This document shows positions 49,983-60,798 of a DNA stretch of 64,000 nt, piece after piece. The first letter of the stretch is position 1, and the number at the start of each line of letters is the position of its first letter. The translations under genes and the position numbers were made by a program. Below the pieces are notes generated by a model. It saw only the letters and a program-made list of their open reading frames with translations, was not told the origin of the DNA and ran no database searches. Source of the stretch: Lasiosphaeria ovina (lineage: Eukaryota; Ascomycota; Sordariomycetes; Sordariales; Lasiosphaeriaceae); NCBI GenBank assembly GCA_033439765.1, contig JAULSN010000001.1, positions 5,022,001 through 5,086,000 of the forward strand. Reading direction: 5' to 3'.

Positions 49983-51807
49983 TCTGAGCCTCTGGCCCTC
50001 TGCGGCGGAGGACAAGTGACGACCTCAACGCTGTCAGCAATCATTCTCGGCTGAGCTTGGCATGCGTCGGCTGCCTTCCATACGCCTTCTAGGTGCCGCT
50101 TGACTTTGCCGAAGCGCAGCCGTGTGGACCATGTTCCGAGATTCTCGGGCATCAGCGGCGAAGCCGTGGAGCGTGGAGCGTGAGGATCGTTAGAGTGCTG
50201 ACGAAGCTGGTGAACTGCAGCCTCCAAGGCGAAAGGGGATAAGTTACCCGGAACGAGACACCAAGCCACACTTTGAGTTGATAGGCTCGAAATACGCAAG
50301 GGAGCTGCGTCCTCATGTCTTCTTTCATTATTGTTGCCCCTTTTACATGTATACTTGACGCTCCGTGGCAAGGCTGTCGCTATGCACCCTTTTTTGATGT
50401 TTTTATTGCTCGGAACCAAGGACAGCAAGGGACAGACATTAACGTACCTCTATACAGCCTTTCTCTTCGAGTACTTCTGTTTGGAAATAGAACGGTTCAT
50501 AATTCATTAATTGAGTTTTGGAAAACCCTTTGGAAGGTGTCCGGTAGGGCCATCCTCCCTCAGCCGAGGTGAAAGCCCCACCCGCCCCTTTGTTTTATGC
50601 GAGCCCCTTTTCTTGGGGGAAAAATAGAAGTATTCAGACTATACCATACTTCCTACCACCACAGTAAACTTTCACCTGTGGGCCAAAGATAGTATAATCT
50701 GTTGTGTCTTGTCAAATCACAATGGACGACAGTGTCAAAGTTTTCCAGCACGCGGCTGTCCAGGCCGAGGTCCTGTTAGAACATAAATACGAAGGAATTT
50801 ACGTAGGCATAGATGATCTCACCATTATCCACACGACATCTGTGATATCTAGCAATTTATTATCAGTCCTCGGTCCAACAGACCGCACTGTGCATATTAA
50901 ATACGTATCCTCCTGACCCAGGCTGCTCTTGACCTACTAGATGGTCTCTCATTGTTTACTTTTTTTCTTTTGAAACTGAGAGTGTTCTGAAGCCAAGCTG
51001 AGAAAGCCAGAAGTTGGAAATTTTTGATGCAGTAACTGCGGGAAACGCAAAGCTTCTAGATTATCTTTGTTTGTTGCTGATGGTGCGGGTTTTGATGGAA
51101 CGACTTGTTTCGTGCCGAATATGAGAAAAACCATAAAGACGTATCTCTGCTAAAAGGGTTATCTAAAGCAGCCCAGAATCGAGGAGTTAGCCTGGAGTAT
51201 CTGGTTCGCCCGTTGTCTCGCGGTTGCCTTGGTGATGCTTTGTCTGGCCATGGGTGGCCTGGAAACCGTGTCGAGAGCCTCATGCCCTTTCCAGTGTCCG
51301 GGAGCCGGCAACCTGCAAGCCAACAACGAGAGAGCAGCTTGCTAACTCCAGAGATATATCGAGTGCAGGTAGCTCAGATAATCTTTAGTTGTCAGTTATG
51401 GGTGCCTAAGGTATAAGGCACCTTACCTTATTTTCCATCCAGTGAAGGAAGTCCTAGGGAAAGAACGACCACGGGTTAGCATAAGGAAAGCACGCGCATC
51501 GCCTGCGACTGAAGCTTCCATCTGAACCAACCTAAGATTGATACTTGGTCCGATATCCCACTCCCCGCTCCGTTCTTGATTCTCCTTACCCCCATACCCC
51601 CAAGCAAACTACAAACTGCAATCTGCAAACTGAATTTGGGCGACTGCTGTCGCTATCTTTCCTTCTTTTAGGTTTCCTTACTTCCTGTAAAATAAGCCTC
51701 CCCCCATCCACTCAGTGGGTTGAAACAGTGCGCCTTCCGCTTCGTGGCTTCGAGGCGATCGGGTAGCAGTAGTAGTAACAGCAATTCTATCGCTCCTTCC
51801 CGGAACG

Positions 51808-52008
51808 ATGCTTCGCAACTGCTATTCTGGATTTCCCGATTCGCAGTCTATGGAAGATGACTTGCAAGAACCCGCCTCGTTACGGTATTTGAATCGTATG
51901 TCGCTCCGCCCCAAACCTCTCGGCCCTGCAATATTCCTCCCATTTTCCCCCAGGCCCCGCCATACCGGTGAATTTGCCCTCGTTGTTGCCTTCCTCTCCC
52001 CATTTTGA
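51808..52008 (+). other. Possible upstream open reading frame (66 codons)
   Basis: An open frame with ATG at 51808 ends 189 bp before the start of the unknown 559-residue gene. It may be an uORF in a long leader or, less likely, a first exon: a GTATGT donor follows codon N-R at about 51896, but the good CAG acceptor (52171-52173) gives the wrong phase. Confidence 0.3.
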
Positions 52009-52197
52009 CGGCAACATCTTGCGCGAGTGGCCCTCCCTTCCTTGTGCGGCGTCTTCTCTTTGGCCAAGCCCACTCCTTCTCGTTGGCCGCAGTCGTTCAC
52101 GGGCATTTCATGTGATTGCCGCCACCCTATCTATGCCTGACTTCTCTTTCACACTCTCTTCCCTCTCGGCCAGAAAGGCGCAACCCACACCGATCAA

Positions 52198-53877
52198 ATG
52201 GATGATGTTTCGCCTCTTTCGCCCAGCTTACCTACAATCTCCCCTGTAGCCTCCGAATCGACGAGACAGCCCACATACACGACTGTCGGTTCTATATACA
52301 ACCCACATGCGACTACTCCACTCCAGCCGCCTACCCGTCGCCCCAGATCGCGTCGATATCCGGGTGCCATACAGTCGCCATCCGGCGAGCCTGTCTTCGG
52401 TTTCCCAAACAGCCTGCTGTCTGCTTTGCCAGTGGCGGACAGGGCTCCCAGTTCTCCTCCAGCCCCGGCGAACCAGCTACCGCAATATTCGCCTCTCCAG
52501 CAGAATTACGATAGAGCGGTCAGCCCGGTGACCGAACAAGAGATAGCCGTACTCGCAGGAAGAGGCATGTCGGTCCCCAGCATCAGATCTGGCAATTTAC
52601 CGCCTCCTCCGTCTTATGGTCTGGGAATATCTCTCGTCGAAAAGCAGGAAAGCACAATCGTTAGCGATGGTGATAGCGCCCATACTGAAGATTCATTTCC
52701 ACCGATGCGAATAACCGTAAAAGGACTCAACAGCTTGGCTTCGTACCCAAACCCAGCGCAAAAGGCAGCCCAGCAAGCACTTGCCAAGGCGACTCGAACA
52801 GGCAATTCTGGGATCAACCGCTCCGAAGCGAACTCATCCATCTCCTATCTGGCCTCGGAATTTGGTGGTAGAGGACGCGTTGCTGGAACATTTGGCTCAA
52901 CCATCAGTTCCGCCGGAATACCTCAGCCACTGACAGCGGGTCCGCCAGGACAACGACAATTCAGGCCATCAGCACTTGAAGGCTCAGCCAAGGCACTCTA
53001 CTTTGATCAAGACACCCCATCCGACTTCTTTACTTCTTTTGACCCCGGCTATAAACAAAACTCGGCATCCAACGCCGTGTTCTCTAACACCTTCAATCAC
53101 CTTTCCACGGGCGGACACGGTGGGCTAGTTAGGGGAACAGACCAGTTGGCGGTTATGGTCCATCAAGCTGGGTTCCACAGCAGCCACGTCGCCCATCCCA
53201 CTGTCAATACCAAACCTCTCAGCACTTCTACCATACATCCAGATGCTATGGATCCCAAGAATACCCGCGATACACTGCCCTTTGAGAAAGCCCAGGATTA
53301 TTATCCCCAAGTGTTCCCCCTTGACTATACCGGGCACCATACTCCGGTGGACGAATGCTGGCACGAGAACCCCCCCGCTCAGGTAACAAAGATTTGCCAG
53401 CGGTCCACAGAGTCGACATCCGAGCGGAAAGACAGGATCAAACGAAATTTCTATGCTGGCACAGAGGGGCTGGTTAAGGATATGGAGGGGGTGATGCACG
53501 ACCACGACCGTCGCTTCCTTGACAACAAAGTTGGCGTTATAGGACAGGGCCGAGAGAGATTCCGAACTTTGTCTGTCGATCGGATGGGAAGCAATGGCAA
53601 GGTACAGCCGCCATTTTTGACTGTGGCAGAGTCCAACAGTATTGAAGACCGGGATCACGCGGAGCCTCTTGTCAATTTGGCATTTGCAACACTGTTGACC
53701 TACAAGGAGAAAGAGTCAGACGCTCATAGGAAGAGAGGCTGGCGAAGCGGTTTTGTCGCGGCCAACCCTGCATGGATTGACAACAGCGAGGAGGGTAACA
53801 AGAGCTTCTTCGATGCACCCAAAAGCGAGGCACCAAAGAAGAAGAAGGTGGTTAAGAAATCACGCCGCGGCTACTGA
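52198..53877 (+). CDS. Unknown fungal protein, Pro/Ser-rich with basic C-terminus
   Basis: A single uninterrupted frame of 559 aa. I do not recognise a named family. The N-terminal 150 residues are Pro/Ser/Thr-rich (P-L-S-P-S-L-P-T-I-S-P) and probably disordered, with R-R-P-R-S-R-R-Y near residue 45. Residues about 165-300 contain I-T-V-K-G-L-N-S-L-A-S-Y-P-N-P-A-Q-K-A and S-S-A-G-I-P-Q-P-L-T-A-G-P-P-G-Q-R-Q-F-R-P. The C-terminal half is more structured: H-T-P-V-D-E-C-W-H-E, R-I-K-R-N-F-Y-A-G-T-E and D-H-D-R-R-F-L-D-N-K. The end is strongly basic (K-K-K-K-V-V-K-K-S-R-R), a likely nuclear localisation signal. No signal peptide or membrane segment is seen. The ordered C-terminal half suggests a conserved fungal domain. 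Confidence 0.82.
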   Translation: MDDVSPLSPSLPTISPVASESTRQPTYTTVGSIYNPHATTPLQPPTRRPRSRRYPGAIQSPSGEPVFGFPNSLLSALPVADRAPSSPPAPANQLPQYSPLQQNYDRAVSPVTEQEIAVLAGRGMSVPSIRSGNLPPPPSYGLGISLVEKQESTIVSDGDSAHTEDSFPPMRITVKGLNSLASYPNPAQKAAQQALAKATRTGNSGINRSEANSSISYLASEFGGRGRVAGTFGSTISSAGIPQPLTAGPPGQRQFRPSALEGSAKALYFDQDTPSDFFTSFDPGYKQNSASNAVFSNTFNHLSTGGHGGLVRGTDQLAVMVHQAGFHSSHVAHPTVNTKPLSTSTIHPDAMDPKNTRDTLPFEKAQDYYPQVFPLDYTGHHTPVDECWHENPPAQVTKICQRSTESTSERKDRIKRNFYAGTEGLVKDMEGVMHDHDRRFLDNKVGVIGQGRERFRTLSVDRMGSNGKVQPPFLTVAESNSIEDRDHAEPLVNLAFATLLTYKEKESDAHRKRGWRSGFVAANPAWIDNSEEGNKSFFDAPKSEAPKKKKVVKKSRRGY

Positions 53878-55836
53878 GTGGATCGATGTCGCATTTCTTT
53901 CCAGCAGAGCCACTTTCGGGAACAGAGAATGAGGGGAATATTTCTCGGTCGTATTCGGATTGACTGGGGAGCATTTTATTCATGGCCTCTTGACCTGATA
54001 CAACATGGATTTGCTTTGGGACTGCCAGGGTCTAATGGTGGACGGTCATTGCTTTTGGGCTGACACTGAAATGGATTTGAGGAGGTCATGACATGATCAA
54101 CTGTTTTGGAGATGCAGGACCTCAGATCATGGTCAATTTTGGTTTGGAAGCCGAGGACCCTCGCACAGCGACTTTGTACACTACTCGCCAATAGCTTTGG
54201 GTTGTCTCTTTATCGTTGAGCGAAACCCTCCTACCACATTTGCCTGCTAAACGTGAATGCTATTGCCGTTTATTGGCATATATTTCACGACGCATGACAG
54301 TAAGGACCAGTGAAGAAACAACATCGAAAAAGTAAGACACGCGACTCAGTGATAAAGTCAAAATACACCACTTTCGAAGATATGTAATCTCTCGGACAGG
54401 TTTTCTGTTCTCTTTATACCTTCTAATGCCGGGCTCGTAGGTTCGGGCAGTGTAGAGCGCGTTTATGGGATGTGAAATAAAATGCCTAGGTGCCTTAGAT
54501 GTGCATATCCGTACACCTCTATGTACCCAAGTTGGTAAGACTCTTTATAATTCGTGCTTAGGAAGATGGCATTTGCCATCGAGTATGGAACGTATCCCAG
54601 CTGTAAACGGGTTGGCAAAGATCGCGAAGCTTATGAAGCCTAGGTATATGTGGGTTGGAAACGGTGGTCGCTATATTTCCGATTAGCCCCTTTTCGGCAT
54701 CACAGTGAAAACAAAAGCGAGGAAAGGAGGCGCCGGATAGTTCTCGCAGCCGGCAAACAGCGCGCAAGGAAGTTAACACATGGTAGAGTAGGAGAAGAAG
54801 GCCCCGAATTCGAGCGGCACATAAGAGGAAGAGATGGACTCAAGGCCGGTTTTTCTTATCTACCCGATACGCCAGTCCTGTCCTGGACGCTTCTAGGACA
54901 TTAAAGAAAACCCGTGTTTGTCAACCCAACGCAGTCCGCTCACAGGCCCATAAGAGAACATTTAACTAATTGGGTGAACACATGGTAAACCCTCTCTCGT
55001 ACGTCTTCCTCCAGCTCGAAGACGTCGAGGCAGTTAAATATGAGTCATTTTGGCATACTTGTTCCAACATCAGCCGCTGTCTTTCATTCCTAATTCGTTG
55101 TTATGTCCCCCGCAATGAAACCCCAGCCAGCTATTTCTGTAGCTGGCTCCATTGCTAGCGCCCCTCTGACCATGAGAGGTGGCGGATGGACGATTCAAGA
55201 CACCGGGATATTTACATGAGAAGGTACGCAGAGGTGGTAATACAAAACCGTACAGAAGAAGGAATAAACGAACAAGATGAGATGCACCGGTGAATGGCAC
55301 GTTAAGCCTGAGTAAGGAAACGGAGCTGAAGGTTGCAGCAGGGGAGGTGGAAGTTGATCGACAGCAAAATCCCAAGGTGGCCTTCGTTGACTAGAAGGTC
55401 AAACGGCATTTTCTGGCTCACATCTCCTAGACTGAATAATGTCGTCAAAGAGGGAGAGCATACAGACCACAAAAGCCCAAACGTTGTCGAAAACTGGGCC
55501 TGGATGTGATGATATGAAATGTGCTTGTTAGGGGTATAGGGAGGCCCGTTAATAAAAAAGCCGTTAATAAAAAAGAGAAAAAGAGAAACGAGAGCGATGA
55601 CGGTGTGTTACGTGGCAGAGTCGCGCTCGTCTAGTGTAGTACGGCGAGAATCTGGATGAATTAAGGAGAGGCAATTGCATCTATGCAATTGCGCCTCCTT
55701 GGCTTTCCCAAGAGGCCAATGGCAAGAATCGGAAGTGAAGGTTATGATTTCCGGGTTGTGACGAAGAAACTTGAACCGAATAAGAGGCTTGTTCCCGGAT
55801 TGTCGCATTAGTCAATCATTGACAGCCTGATTATCT
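53878..55836. other. Intergenic region between convergent genes
   Basis: The stretch holds the 3' flanks of the unknown 559-residue gene and of palI. Direct short repeat TTAATAAAAAAG occurs twice near 55549-55573. Frames at 54650-54904 (plus) and 55070-55375 (minus) have no recognisable content. Confidence 0.55.
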
Positions 55837-58023
55837 TCAACGCACGCCGGGCGGATAGGCGCCCCCAGCCGTCAAGTTGCCAGGTGTCCGTGACGGGCTT
55901 CCGCGAGCCGGAAGTTCGAAGTCTGGATTCGAGTTGAGTAGCACGTCGGCAGGGCGGTTGACAGGTCTCCGTGGTATTACGCTGCCCCCGTAGTTGTTGG
56001 GAACAGGCGGGGGAGCCCAACGTGGGTTAACCCCTCGCTGAGATATAGACGTGAATGTAGATCGTTCTGACTCTGCTGGGCTGCGAGCGCCTTGAGGAAT
56101 ATCCTCGTACGAACTTGTGGTATGGATTGGAGGGGGTGTCGGCTTTTGAGCCACGGGAGGCTCTGCGAAGCGAGGATCAACGTCTTCATAGTACTCGCTA
56201 GTGGCGGGCAATGGAGGTCCATTTCGGCTGCCTGGATTTAATGGCGACGGTGCACCCGGCGAATTCCTGCCAGGTCCTTGGTTCCATGCTTGTCTTGGTG
56301 GAACATAGGTGTTTCTGGAGAAAGAAGTTAGTTGAGCTGTTGACATAATAGTACAAGAGAAAAGGGCCGGCTTACTCTTGCTGGCTGTAACTGCTTGCTT
56401 CACTCACATACGTCTCATGACGTTGCGGCGTGGACGTCCTAGCTTGTTGCATAGCAAGCATCCCAGCAACATCTGCATCGCTATCTCGGATGCCATATTG
56501 CCCAAACCCCTGAGGTCCTTGCGGAGAATTTCCGGATGCGGCATCCATTTCTGCCACAGGCCGAGAAGGAATACCGTCGTCGACGCGCGGTAGTGGTGGG
56601 GGAGATTCTGCTCGTGGAAGACTGTCTCTGTCCGGATTGTACGAGTCGTAGCCTCCTACAGTGCTTGGGGGATTCGTCATGTACCCAGGAGCGGACGGCG
56701 GACCCGGAGATGCTTGTCTTGCACCGTATGGACCAGAACCGTATGCAGCACCAGGCGAAGGCCTCCTGTCGTACGCGCCTGCTGCGCCCTGATAGCTGGG
56801 TGGCGGAGGCGTCCTCCCGCCTCGTGACCCCGGCCCACCATAACCGCGGGGCGGTGGGCCATAGCCTCCTCTGCCACCGGGCGGTGGCGCGTAGCCTCCT
56901 CGGCCTGGAGGGCCGTAGCCACCTCGGCCGTTTGGCGGGGTTGGGCCATATCCGCCGTAGCCCCCTCTGCCGGGCCCAGAATACCCACTTCGTCCACGAT
57001 AGCCACCTTGCGGACCGCCACCTCTCCCCCTCGAATTAATTGACTCGAACGAAGGTCCCCGTCTCACACCATACCCATCAGGCTGCGCGTTCCCATATTC
57101 GGTTTGGACGTTAGACAAGGATGGGAACGATTGATTATCCGGCAGACCGCTGGGCACATCGTTCGTCAGTGCATTCGGGGACCTGTCTGACGGGCTCCGC
57201 GCTGTGAGCGGAATTCTCTCATCGCTACTCCGATCATCTTTCTTCTCAAAAGAGGCGAATTCCGGCAATGTATCGGCCCGGCCATTGGCTCCGCTGACAA
57301 CCGGAACTGTGGGTTGTAAGGCGCCCGCCGTGGTTGCTGGGACAGTCTGCTGAGCTTGCCGGTTGTAGTAATTCTCGCCGCTCATCTCGGCATTTGCAGC
57401 AATCCGCTTTTTCCTGGCCTTCCTGCTGACCACTGTCCTTCGCATGGCGCAAGAGACCAGGCCGCTGAGCGCGACTAAAATAGTCGCCGCAAGGACGATA
57501 TAAGATCCCCACGCCATGTGGGGGACGAAGAGCAGTACATCGATGAGAAAGCAGAGGAGGCAGAGCAGAAAATCAATAATGCCAACAACAAACACCAGCA
57601 ATAGGTACCTAGCCGAATGCGAAGGTGCATGAAGGTGAGCAATAACCGCGAGAACGAACATAATTAGCGTGATAAGAGCCGCAACTGGGTGGATGACGAG
57701 AATGGCTGAAAGAGTGTTTCGAGTTTGTACGGGAAGGTCAAACGACGACGAGTCGGTGGTAGCGAGGATGGCTATTGTCGCAACTTGTTAGCCTCTGGAA
57801 AGTTGATATCTTGATAAGACCACGGGGACTGCTCACGAACGCCGTAGCCGATTTCAATTCCGCTACATGTGTCCCCTTTGCACCACCCAAAAACGCCGAA
57901 GTTGACTCCCAAGAAACTACCCAGCGGGACAGCCTTGATTATGGGAGTCGATAGCACAGCTAGTAAGAGCAGGCAAAATGCCGCGAAGAGCAGCACCGAC
58001 AGCGGCGTCGCGGGGCGCAACAT
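55837..58023 (-). CDS. palI: pH-response regulator PalI/RIM9
   Basis: Three exons, 58023-57837, 57771-56376 and 56314-55837, encode 686 aa. Introns are 65 nt (GTGAGC, GCTAAC branch, TAG) and 61 nt (GTAAGC...CAG). PalI/Rim9 helps the PalH/Rim21 sensor at the plasma membrane in the ambient-pH pathway that activates PacC. The four hydrophobic helices fit the family: one at residues about 8-30 (L-S-V-L-L-F-A-A-F-C), one after L-S-A-I-L-V-I-H-P-V-A-A, one at Y-L-L-L-V-F-V-V-G-I-I-D-F and one at W-G-S-Y-I-V-L-A-A. The first extracellular loop has two Cys (W-C-K-G-D-T-C). A basic R-K-A-R-K-K-R follows helix four. The long cytosolic tail includes an R-G-G-Y-G-rich stretch (about 310-395) and then Pro-rich sequence; a long Gly/Pro tail is common in this family. 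Confidence 0.88.
56780..57023 (-). repeat. Coding Gly-Tyr-Arg-Pro repeat in palI tail
   Basis: Degenerate repeats of R-G-G-Y-G-P-P in the cytosolic tail of PalI, with R-G-R and S-G-Y-S-G spacers. The DNA shows corresponding GTAGCCxCCTCGGCC-like strings on the plus strand. Confidence 0.8.
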
Positions 58024-60798
58024 TTTGGATGAAGGTTCTTCGCAGCACGAGACTCGAGGAAGCGAATCGTTAGGGAAATGCCAGCGTCTTCAAGACGCGG
58101 CTGGGCGGAGGAGGCGCCCGATCTTCCCTAGTCGTGGACCGCCCTTGGCTCAACGGCCGTACAACAGGAAGCGCTGACGGGCGAAAAATATAGCGCGAGG
58201 TAGGACTTCTAGCAACATTCGCGAATAGGTCGTCGGGGACTGGTAGGTTGGCGACCGGGCGAGGCGAAACAATGCCACTTGTCGCTAGGTATTCCGTATT
58301 TCTGCGAGTTCCCGTTCGCGGTAGCTGAAGTGATTGAATTGCAGCCGGTCCAGCAGCGTCCCGCTCCCTTTCGGTCAGCCGTCGCAGGCTCGAGGATATA
58401 CTCGAAGGTAAGGTTTGGTCAATCGGCGGTTTCCAGCGACGAGGAATACTGCAGGAACGGTCGCTTTTCTCGCGATGTGATGTGGTGCAAGCAATGGAGG
58501 TGAGGTGACAGACTGCAGCAAGGTCGATGGGGCTGTGGAATTTGGGGGAATTGGGCAGGGGAGAGCGGGCCAACTGGTGGAGTACGATCTCGGGCGGCCA
58601 AAGGCCTGGCGTAGGTGGGCCCCGACGCTAACTTTGGGGCCAAATTCAATCCTAGTTCAGCGGGGCTCACCTTTCCATCCAAGGAAACGGAGTACCCGTA
58701 CCTTACTCACCCCCCAGTGCGACTGAAAGTGTCCTAGGAATAGTTAGGAAAGAATCGCTATGTACTGCATATACCTAGTTGGCCTACTACGCAAGAAGGC
58801 CATCCCCATGATGTATTTCAATCTGCCCAAGATGACCTAGACCAGTGAAATAATCTCCTCAGCTAGTAAAGGTGCCAAACCGTTGTTACGGGTACCCATG
58901 CACAAGATGACGATTACGAAACGATCAACGATCAACGATCACACTCATGCTAAATAGCTAGGCAATACGTGCACAACCCGGCAGGTTGTCTGTCAACTGT
59001 GAACGGTGCCTCATACTCATCAGTGGCTTTTTCAAAGTTCACGGACATGACCAGTGACATGGCGAAGCTGATAGCCTGCATGCTGGTCATCGTAATCAAG
59101 ATATGTCGGGGACAGTACGGGTAGTAGTATCCAATAGGTCACCTTGTTTGATATTACTCCATAACATCCATCCCTCTAGCAGAATGGACCTGTCTATTCC
59201 GTGGTGTTGGCTTGCCTTGTGTGAGTGATGGAGCTGTTCAACTAAGCTTCACGGAAATCCGTCCCGTCAGTCTGGCAACGAAAGGGCAAGCCAATGACCG
59301 CGTCGCTCAGCTGCGGACGCCCTGACACAGACGGGAAGGAAGTAAGTACGGATCTCTTGTTGGCAAGGTACTCCGAACGAAGTTGCTCGATGGAGCTTGG
59401 CTTCATGCAGAAGGGTCACGCAATCGGGACAAAGTTCCGCCAATCTACCTTTTGCAGCGGGCCGTTTACTTTCCTGTTTTCCAAACCCTGTGCCATCGTT
59501 GCATCATGCCTGGTGGCTGTGAAAGGGAGGGCCATTTCTTAAGAGGATAGTTGGCCCCTGTGACGCGTACTTCGGTGCCACCAAACAGGCTTTCTCTGTT
59601 TTGATGGTCTTGCGGTTCGTACGTCCAAGCCGCCTTCGAGCTTGACCTTTCCAAGGTATTGGCGTGCAACAAGCCGTTTCTGGGGATATGCACCTCAGTC
59701 TTTCGCCCAGAAAAGACGGTCGACTCGCTTGGGCATTGGGCTGCAGCGAAGCCGTGTTAGGCAGCTGGTGGATAAGGTGTTGCTTCGCCGATCGAACCTC
59801 GCGAACAGGTGAACTTCCCAGCTTTAACCGCTGCAAGTCGCGTAAATCTCCCGCCTGTTCCGAACTCTGTGGTGGCTGCTCTGCAACAACCTGCAAACCA
59901 AAGCCCTCAATTCTTCCCGGATATTGGTCCAGATAGCTGCACGCGTCAGACTTTATACGTTGTGGGAAAGGCAAAAGGCAAACCTGGAACCTAGGTTTAA
60001 CGCCCCTCAAGCCACCCCCAAAGTCATTCCAACATTTTGCTGTCTCACATTTTGGCTGCAGATAGTATGGGGGTGGCTTGTGAATTGACGCCAGTCTGGG
60101 GTAAAAACCTGAAGTCGGCTGAGGCAAAGCACAGCTCCGTAATCCGTACTTTGGACCAACTTTACACCTTCATGCTCGGCTTCGAGGAAATTGCCACGCA
60201 TTTATAACCTTGCTATCGAGGTATTTCAGTGGAAATGATGTGCTTGACTTGCGCATCCAGATGGACCAGAGAGGCATTTGCACTTTTAGCAACTGACGAG
60301 AATGGAGTTGTAGTTTGGTTTTACAGAATATATCCGTACATACTAAGGTCTCAAGGACAGCAGATGCCTGGAATCCTATTCGTCTTCTCTTATTTTTGAC
60401 TCGGATTAGTGAACCTGGCATGCTCGATACTCCTACAGAGGCAGCAAAGTCAATCGGATTGGGGCGTTCTCGACAGGAGGGGTCCTCACAGGGTCCAGCC
60501 GGGGTTCGGTCGGGGCCTATAAACCCCGATCGGCCGCGGGATTAAGGAAAGAGCGGGCCTTTGTGCTACTACTAGCACCGGGGCGGACCGTCATTTTCCA
60601 CCCGCCGTCTCCGACTTCGTCTCTGCAGTCTCCATGTTCTCCGACTGCCGCCCAAAACATATTTCCTCCTGTCATAGTTTCCTGACTTGCTCACTGGCTG
60701 GCCGACTCGCGCATTGTCTTGGAGAGGAGGGCTAGGAAGACGTAAACCTTCCGTCCCAGTCCCTCCCGAGACTGAGCTGGGCAGCGGCGCACGCAACA
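58024..60798. other. 2.8-kb intergenic region between divergent palI and ABC1-type genes
   Basis: This is the shared upstream region. It contains TTAGGG at 58070-58075, three tandem AACGATC units (58920-58940) and otherwise random short frames on both strands, for example 58070-58573 and 59504-60127 (minus). No RNA gene was recognised. Confidence 0.55.
58920..58940. repeat. AACGATC tandem repeat, three copies
   Basis: Three perfect head-to-tail copies of a 7-bp unit in intergenic DNA, about 0.9 kb upstream of palI. No function can be assigned. Confidence 0.85.

Larger units (their letters stand above)
46707..52197. other. 5.5-kb gene-free region
   Basis: The longest gap in the window. It includes a 15-G tract (46959-46973), a GTACTGTAC motif (48559-48567), a CCCTAACCC telomere-like 9-mer (48958-48966), and an inverted repeat CTAGGTAG/CTACCTAG (49963-49982). 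Plus-strand frames at 47864-48145, 48761-49108, 49344-49769 and 50315-50572 lack family motifs, convincing signal peptides or splice-supported joins. I recognised no transposon ends. Confidence 0.5.

Noticed and set aside
58070..58573. 167-residue minus-strand frame just upstream of palI
   Set aside because: It sits in the likely palI leader, has no family features, and its composition fits a GC-rich leader.
59504..60127. 207-residue minus-strand frame
   Set aside because: No conserved motif, signal peptide or neighbouring splice-compatible exon; composition looks random.
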